Shown here: piece after piece, positions 59,808-64,000 of the stretch
How the letters are laid out: every line of letters begins with the position of its first letter
Position numbering within the stretch: position 1 is the stretch's first letter
NCBI GenBank assembly: GCA_021234155.1
Contig: JAJEKV010000064.1
Coordinates: forward strand, 7,876,001 to 7,940,000
Direction: 5' to 3'
Origin: Isoetes taiwanensis
Lineage: Eukaryota; Streptophyta; Lycopodiopsida; Isoetales; Isoetaceae
Length of the DNA: 64,000 nucleotides
The notes under the pieces: generated by a model
Seen by the model: only the letters and a program-made list of their open reading frames with translations
Databases searched by the model: none
Told to the model about the DNA's origin: nothing
Made by a program: the position numbers and the translations under genes

Positions 59808-60305
59808 ATGGTTGAAACGAGGCGCCGGTATGGATTCACAATGACTGAAATGCAGTCCCATATCAGTGAGCAGATCTTAGCCCACGCGAATCAATTGCAG
59901 GTTGAGGTGCATAATGAGATAAATCAGAATGGAAGAAACGAAATCAGTGGGCAGGTCATGAAGCTCCTCCGTGGGGATGGGTTGTTAAAGGACAACAATT
60001 ATCAACTCACTAGGGTGGAGTTGGAAGCTTCCCTGATATCATTGAAACGACTTGTCTACAGGGGAGAGGCCCTGAAGAGGCTACTCAAATTAGAGGATGT
60101 TTGGCTGCACAACTCATTCAGACCATTATTTAAGAAGCTTTATAAAAAGGAGAAAAGGCAGCGTGAAGATTTGGTAACCAAGCTCATTGTCAACACTCCT
60201 CACTCGATCCTTGAATTGGATGAATGGCTGGACCTGTATAGCAGAAATTACATTGATGAGTTCGATCAGGGTGATCTTATTCAAGTCGAACTAGCCATTG
60301 ACTGA
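59808..60305 (+). CDS. orphan cargo gene of CACTA-1b, intact (165 aa)
   Basis: Continuous frame from ATG 59808 to TGA 60303-60305, about 315 bp after TNP2. Predicted soluble and highly charged, with a long helical first half (TMTEMQSHISEQILAHANQLQVEVHN), a VELEASLISLKRLVYR segment and a KKLYKKEKRQREDL basic helix. An inserted second start in frame (M two codons upstream is non-ATG) is ignored. No family recognised. Conservation in both element copies, next to the transposase, suggests a transposon function, but none can be named. Confidence 0.6.
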   Translation: MVETRRRYGFTMTEMQSHISEQILAHANQLQVEVHNEINQNGRNEISGQVMKLLRGDGLLKDNNYQLTRVELEASLISLKRLVYRGEALKRLLKLEDVWLHNSFRPLFKKLYKKEKRQREDLVTKLIVNTPHSILELDEWLDLYSRNYIDEFDQGDLIQVELAID

Positions 60306-60499
60306 AAACTGGCACCCTGATATTTTCTACTTTGTATTCTGTTTTTGTCGAACTACCTATGTCGAGGCATGTTGTTTTATTTGGTTTTATAATATGTGTA
60401 TGACATCTATGTAATGCATTTCTTAATGAATGGAACCGGTTCTATCTATTTTTATGATGGAGCATAGGCCACAATCCCTAGACACCAATTTGTTTTGTG

Positions 60500-60600
60500 G
60501 AAATTGGGCGCCCGCCCAATTTGCCCTCATAGTCGTTTGAACAAAGTTTAATACTAGCCTCCAAAGGAAATAGGGCGGCCGCCCAATTTCGTTAGACTTG
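60500..60600. repeat. two hairpin motifs (AAATTGGGCG/CGCCCAATTT)
   Basis: GAAATTGGGCGCCCGCCCAA at 60500 and AAATAGGGCGGCCGCCCAAT at 60570. The second contains GGGCGGCCGCCC, the perfect palindromic core. The same positions in copy 1a (21778 and 21845) are partly altered. Confidence 0.85.
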
Positions 60601-60727
60601 CGAGAAAATACAAATACAGACTGTCACAAATATAATTAATCCAACTTGAAAACTATGCGACCAAGTGTGGATGCTACCTATAACAGTCATTTCAGATATA
60701 AATTCTTATGAACTTATGAAATACATC

Positions 60728-61072
60728 TCATAGATTGTAATTATTGGTGATTTTGTCAATCTCATAAGCGTCGCGCTCCGGAACCCAAACAATATGGATA
60801 GTAACATGGTACTCGCCGGGGGAGTCTTTCGGTCGACCAGTAGCTATACCATGCAGCCAGGTATCAAGGGTGATCCCTTTGATAATGCATGCATGAAGGT
60901 CGTCGAAAGTCATGAGGCAAGTGAGGGTGTCCAAATGCTCTGGAGGTGGAGGCAATTGGGACCTCTGAAGAACTCTAGCAGGGCGGCGAGACATTGCAAA
61001 GGGCTCTGCTATGCAATCGAATGCGGCAATACTTATAGCCAAGTAATTATTGATGAAGCACTGTAGTAACAT
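60728..61072 (-). CDS. small cargo gene A of CACTA-1b
   Basis: Frame from ATG at 61072 to TGA at 60728-60730, about 114 codons. The N-terminal part is uncertain. The C-terminal half reads LDTWLHGIATGRPKDSPG then HVTIHIVWV....AYEIDKI. The same layout is found in gene B. It ends convergent toward hairpin repeats at 60505-60600, on the opposite strand to the neighbouring orphan gene. Function unknown. Confidence 0.5.
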   Translation of the reverse strand: MLLQCFINNYLAISIAAFDCIAEPFAMSRRPARVLQRSQLPPPPEHLDTLTCLMTFDDLHACIIKGITLDTWLHGIATGRPKDSPGEYHVTIHIVWVPERDAYEIDKITNNYNL

Positions 61073-61236
61073 TATTGGGCGTACATACGACTGGTAAGTA
61101 TATCCAATAATTATTGTGTATAATACCAATAATAATTTTGGTTGGTATAAATATATATCAAACCAATGTTGGCCAACAAATTTGGCCTTAGTCTAACCAT
61201 GTGGTCTCCTGTTGGTCCTGAGCGTGATTCCATTAC

Positions 61237-61446
61237 GTGCAAGATGAATCACGAAAACTTCAAGCGATCTTGAAAGCGAAAATAGCCATGGAAGATTGGA
61301 TGACCACTGTGAGTCTCAATCCTCGCCATTATCCTGATCCCTTCGATGTTATCATCCATCTGATATGGAATAGAGAGCATCAAATGTACATGATAGAAAA
61401 GATCTCTGGGGTGGCTGCTGAAAATGACTCAGAAGAGTCCCCCTAG
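61237..61446 (+). CDS. small cargo gene B of CACTA-1b
   Basis: Open to TAG at 61444-61446. MEDWMTTVSLNPRHYPDPF then VIIHLIWNREHQMYMIEKI and an acidic C-terminus (ENDSEESP). The first in-frame ATG is internal (61291, MEDWM), so an upstream exon or start lies to the left. It is divergent from gene A across an AT-rich spacer at about 61080-61200. Confidence 0.5.
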   Translation: MQDESRKLQAILKAKIAMEDWMTTVSLNPRHYPDPFDVIIHLIWNREHQMYMIEKISGVAAENDSEESP

Positions 61447-61579
61447 ATCAGATTGTTGTAATGTGATAGTCATGTTGTTGTAATCGGATTGTCGTAATAC
61501 TCTTGCTTTTGTAATTTGTAAGGCAGTTCCACTTGACTTCATGTTCAACCGCCGCTTTCGCGATAGCCTTTAAGGTTCA

Positions 61580-61815
61580 AATTGGGCGCCCGCCCAATTT
61601 CTATGAGGGAACTCTTCTAGTGCAGGGAAATTTTTGACATGTATTTATTTTCTTGGTCAATGTACATAAGTTTTTTCACTCAATTTCATTATAAAACCTA
61701 TATAGTGAGTAGCGATTGTGCGAAATTGGGCCCGCCCAATTTGCACCCCCCGTCTCACTCTAAACATATACCGCAGTGTCGAGATCTCGATTGAAGGCCG
61801 CCCAATTTGCACCCC
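61580..61815. repeat. hairpin motifs between gene B and the methyltransferase-like gene
   Basis: Three AAATTGGGC..GCCCAATTT motifs at about 61580, 61725 and 61795, placed between the 3' ends of two convergent genes. Matches 22860, 22995 and 23060 in copy 1a. Confidence 0.8.
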
Positions 61816-61953
61816 AATGCTAGCAAAACACTATCCTTGTGCTCAAGGGTCCACCCCTTCGGTGGCGTTGTTGTGTGAGCAGCTTTAAACTTTCTTCTCC
61901 CCCTTTTTGTGCGCTTGCTTAAGGAGTTCCATCGGCGTGGAATTCTTGATTGG

Positions 61954-63908
61954 TTAAGCGTGGCGTCGAGGAGCATCCTTCTCAATTTCCATTTCAACAT
62001 CATCCTCCTTCTCATTTTCCTCGTCCTCCTTCTCAACTTCCTCGTCCTCCTCAACTTCCTCGTCCTCCTTCTCAACTTCCTTCTCCTTTTCGACATCCTT
62101 TTCTTGCTCTGATGGTAGCGGGTCCACAGCTTGAGCTTCTTGTGTCTCCAAGACAACAGAAGGTTCTCCATCCTTGAGGAGTAGCTGCGTAAACTTTGAG
62201 CTACCCTCGATCACATCTTGGGTGCACACTAATGTAGTTCCCGCCAAAGCATTAATGTTATCCTTCTTCTTTCTAAAGAAAGACATGTCCTTTGCTCCAA
62301 AACCTGCAACCTTTCTCAAATGGTCTGTGAGAGAATCTTTAGACAACCGGAGAGTGGATTGCAACTCTTGCACCGTTTGTGCGGGGAATGGACAAGGAGG
62401 TGGAGGAGTGGACACTACAGCACTTGCCTTGGAGCCGCTTGCTTTCTTTTTACCCTCTGCTATTTTTTGCAATGCACGGGCTCTCGATTTCTTCTCATCC
62501 AGCATTACTTCGAGTTGATCAAAAATCTGAGTAAGTTTAAGCTGCATATTCTCATCACTCTCAAAGGCAGTGGCTTTATACCCTTCGCACATAGCTGCAC
62601 GGCTAAAGGATCCTCCAGAGAAGAAATCAAGGACACTGCATCCCTCAAGCATAAATTTCCGGACAAGGTATGTGCATGTCTTAGAATCTAATTGATGTGG
62701 CAAAAGGGCACCCGCGCCTCCTGCCACACTCTTGTCACCCCAAGGCCGATACAACCCGGTATCTTTGAAGCAAAGTACAACCGTTATAAGTGGCATTGAA
62801 AAGAAATAGACGCCCGGACCACGGGTTTAAATCATGTTACTGCTGCTGCACTCATGATCGGGGAGTTTCTTCTCTATGTCCTCCACTTCTTTCAAGTCTT
62901 TGTGGGAACTTCAATACTCTTGAGGATGGTCCGCATCGTTGAAGCATAGATTCGGTCATTCATTGCGGGGCAGCTTGCTTGGTCTCTGGCCACATACATT
63001 ACAAGAACGAGTCTGCAGCTCGCGAACACGAGAGGAAGGGTTTCTCTTTTTAGGATCATTATGCGCTCCCACCCATACCGACTACCCCCGCCTATAGTCT
63101 TCATGGCGGACAAGCATTCACTCAAACGATCTGGGTGATAAAGATCGTGATCCAATATAATTGCTGGTCCGTAAGCACACCGATCTGGTCCAAGAACTTC
63201 GGTAATCCTCCATGCTCCATTTCTTGATATTTCTGAAATCACATCCAACAAACCGAAAGCGAGGTATTGACCACATCAACCGACATTCCCGGAGGGGACT
63301 CCACACGGTAGCATTTGAATGATTTTGATCCCTCTTCCACCGGTCCACGCAGATACTCATTAACCTTCGGGATAAGAGCCTTTGGAAGGTTAAGCTTTTA
63401 CGCCTCCTTGCTGACTATCAACCCAATCACCTACACTGTTGGCGAACATCAACATCAAATTCTCCGTGAATATAGGATGAATTTTCCTCAAATCGGTCAT
63501 GTTGTCAACACGAAGCTTTTTCACATCTTTGAGATATTTAAGGAGTGCACGCTCGACAGTGCCAATCTTCTTCAGCTCGCCTGCACGGATTTTCATGACA
63601 CGCCTTCCAGTATAGTTTTTGGTGGCCTTTATGTACGTGGTGGCTGTCATAATCTCTGTCAAAAGTCTTTGCAGATCCATTGGATGCATGGACTTTAAAG
63701 GTCGGCACTTGTTATTCGTGAACATTCTCAGGCGGTCCTTTACCACTATCGTCTCACCCAATTCATCTTTTAGCTGGTCTTCATAGAATAACTGAGCCAC
63801 TTGTAGGCACATATTCCAAGTTTCGTCATCCAGATACACGAAGTAATCGTAGTCTCGCATGCTAAGCTTCTTCAATGTCTGCTTCGCTATAGCGAGCCAA
63901 TCCTGCAC
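61954..63908 (-). CDS. DNA-methyltransferase-like cargo gene of CACTA-1b
   Basis: Read leftward. Segment 63908-63390 (172 aa) is helical and charged: MRDYDYFVYLDDETWNMCLQVAQLFYEDQLKDELG, FTNNKCRPLKSMHPMDLQRLL, MTDLRKIHPIFTENLMLMFAN. Then 63330-62850 in mixed frames, with MSVDVVN, a PDRLSECLSAMKTIGGG helix and NDRIYASTMRTILKSIEVP. Last, a clean 280-codon frame (62796-61954): hydrophobic strand, PHQLDSKTCTYLVRKFMLEGC, then SVLDFFSGGSFSRAAMCEGY and AFESDE (residues 54-82), and a Lys/Glu-rich tail. LxDxFxGxG followed by an acidic residue about 17 positions later is SAM-binding motif I, and the preceding helix fits motif X of beta-class N4/N6 DNA methyltransferases. The catalytic (D/S)PP(Y/W) motif is not clearly visible; LDP.GVLTDQ (copy 1a) is a possible relic. 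Substrate unknown. Confidence 0.5.
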
Positions 63909-64000
63909 AGCTTAGTAAACTTAGCACATTTGACATATACAGTCTCAAAATTTAGCAATGCACAAGCTAACATGCAATGCACATGAGGGCCAGCGCAAAT
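63909..64000. other. start of minisatellite-1 region in copy 1b
   Basis: Matches about 25190-25290 of copy 1a (GCAATGCACATGAGGG), where the hairpin minisatellite begins. Cut by the window end. Confidence 0.7.

Larger units (their letters stand above)
42135..64000 (+). mobile_element. CACTA-2: second CACTA family, 5' part, interrupted by CACTA-1b
   Basis: It starts CACTACAAGGAAC at 42135. Dense subterminal palindromes follow, then genes on the plus strand: SET-domain gene (44160-45488) and TNP2 (48.9-50.47 kb). At 50476 the TNP2 coding region is cut by CACTA-1b, which extends past the window end. The rest of TNP2 and the right terminus of CACTA-2 therefore lie outside, and the size is unknown. 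AGA at 42132-42134 may be its target triplet; the partner is not visible. Confidence 0.75.
50476..64000 (+). mobile_element. CACTA-1b: second copy of the CACTA-1 family (right end outside window)
   Basis: It starts CACTACAAGAG at 50476 and follows copy 1a almost base for base (offset about 38,709) to the window end, which corresponds to about 25290 of copy 1a. It is inserted in the TNP2 gene of CACTA-2. Near identity over 13.5 kb, including introns, means one or both copies moved recently. The TNP2 frame and cargo frames are better preserved here than in 1a. The DUF7869-type gene, the ParB-like region and the right terminus lie beyond the window. Confidence 0.92.

Overview
This window is nuclear DNA of a land plant. 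Three things show it: spliced exons of a plastid-type starch debranching enzyme (limit dextrinase), plant CACTA (En/Spm) transposons whose TNP2 transposases carry DUF4218- and DUF4216-like regions, and a small LTR element primed by initiator tRNA-Met. Spread-out genes and heavy, recent, nested transposon content suggest a large genome. A fern or other seed-free plant would fit, but the sequence alone does not prove it.

Layout. 1-8180 is mostly AT-rich sequence without a recognised gene, holding an old LINE 3' fragment (minus strand, 6.4-7.0 kb) and weak possible exons. The last two exons of limit dextrinase (minus strand) lie at 8181-8464 and five earlier exons at 35.2-36.4 kb. The 26.8-kb gap between them is one intron. 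It holds a degenerate LINE (about 8485-35123, poly-A at its 3' end). Inside the LINE sits a 22.6-kb CACTA element (CACTA-1a, 11767-34413, TCA target duplication). Inside CACTA-1a sits a tandem TRIM retroelement (33083-33830, GATTC target duplication). Removing the LINE leaves an intron of roughly 140 bp. 36.4-42.1 kb holds a UDP-glycosyltransferase pseudogene, a tandem duplication and unassigned sequence. At 42135 a second CACTA family (CACTA-2) begins. It carries palindromic subterminal repeats, a SET-domain gene and its own TNP2 gene, and is interrupted at 50476 by a second copy of the first family (CACTA-1b), which runs off the window end.

CACTA-1 is the most interesting object. It has the usual head-to-head pair: a TnpA-like gene (minus, 9 exons) and TNP2 (plus, 8 coding exons). 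It also carries an unusual cargo: an orphan gene of about 165 codons; two small related genes in divergent orientation; a long minus-strand gene or gene pair with a ParB-like region followed by a DNA-methyltransferase-like motif I and an acidic tail; and a plus-strand gene of the DUF7869 type with an HTHDDID motif. The non-coding intervals of the cargo are filled with at least 25 copies of a hairpin motif (AAATTGGGCG/CGCCCAATTT).

The two CACTA-1 copies are nearly identical, so transposition was recent. Many differences are small indels at CAG/CTG sites that break reading frames, mostly in copy 1a. This looks more like a sequencing artefact at CHG-methylated sites than decay, so copy 1b is the better guide to the proteins.
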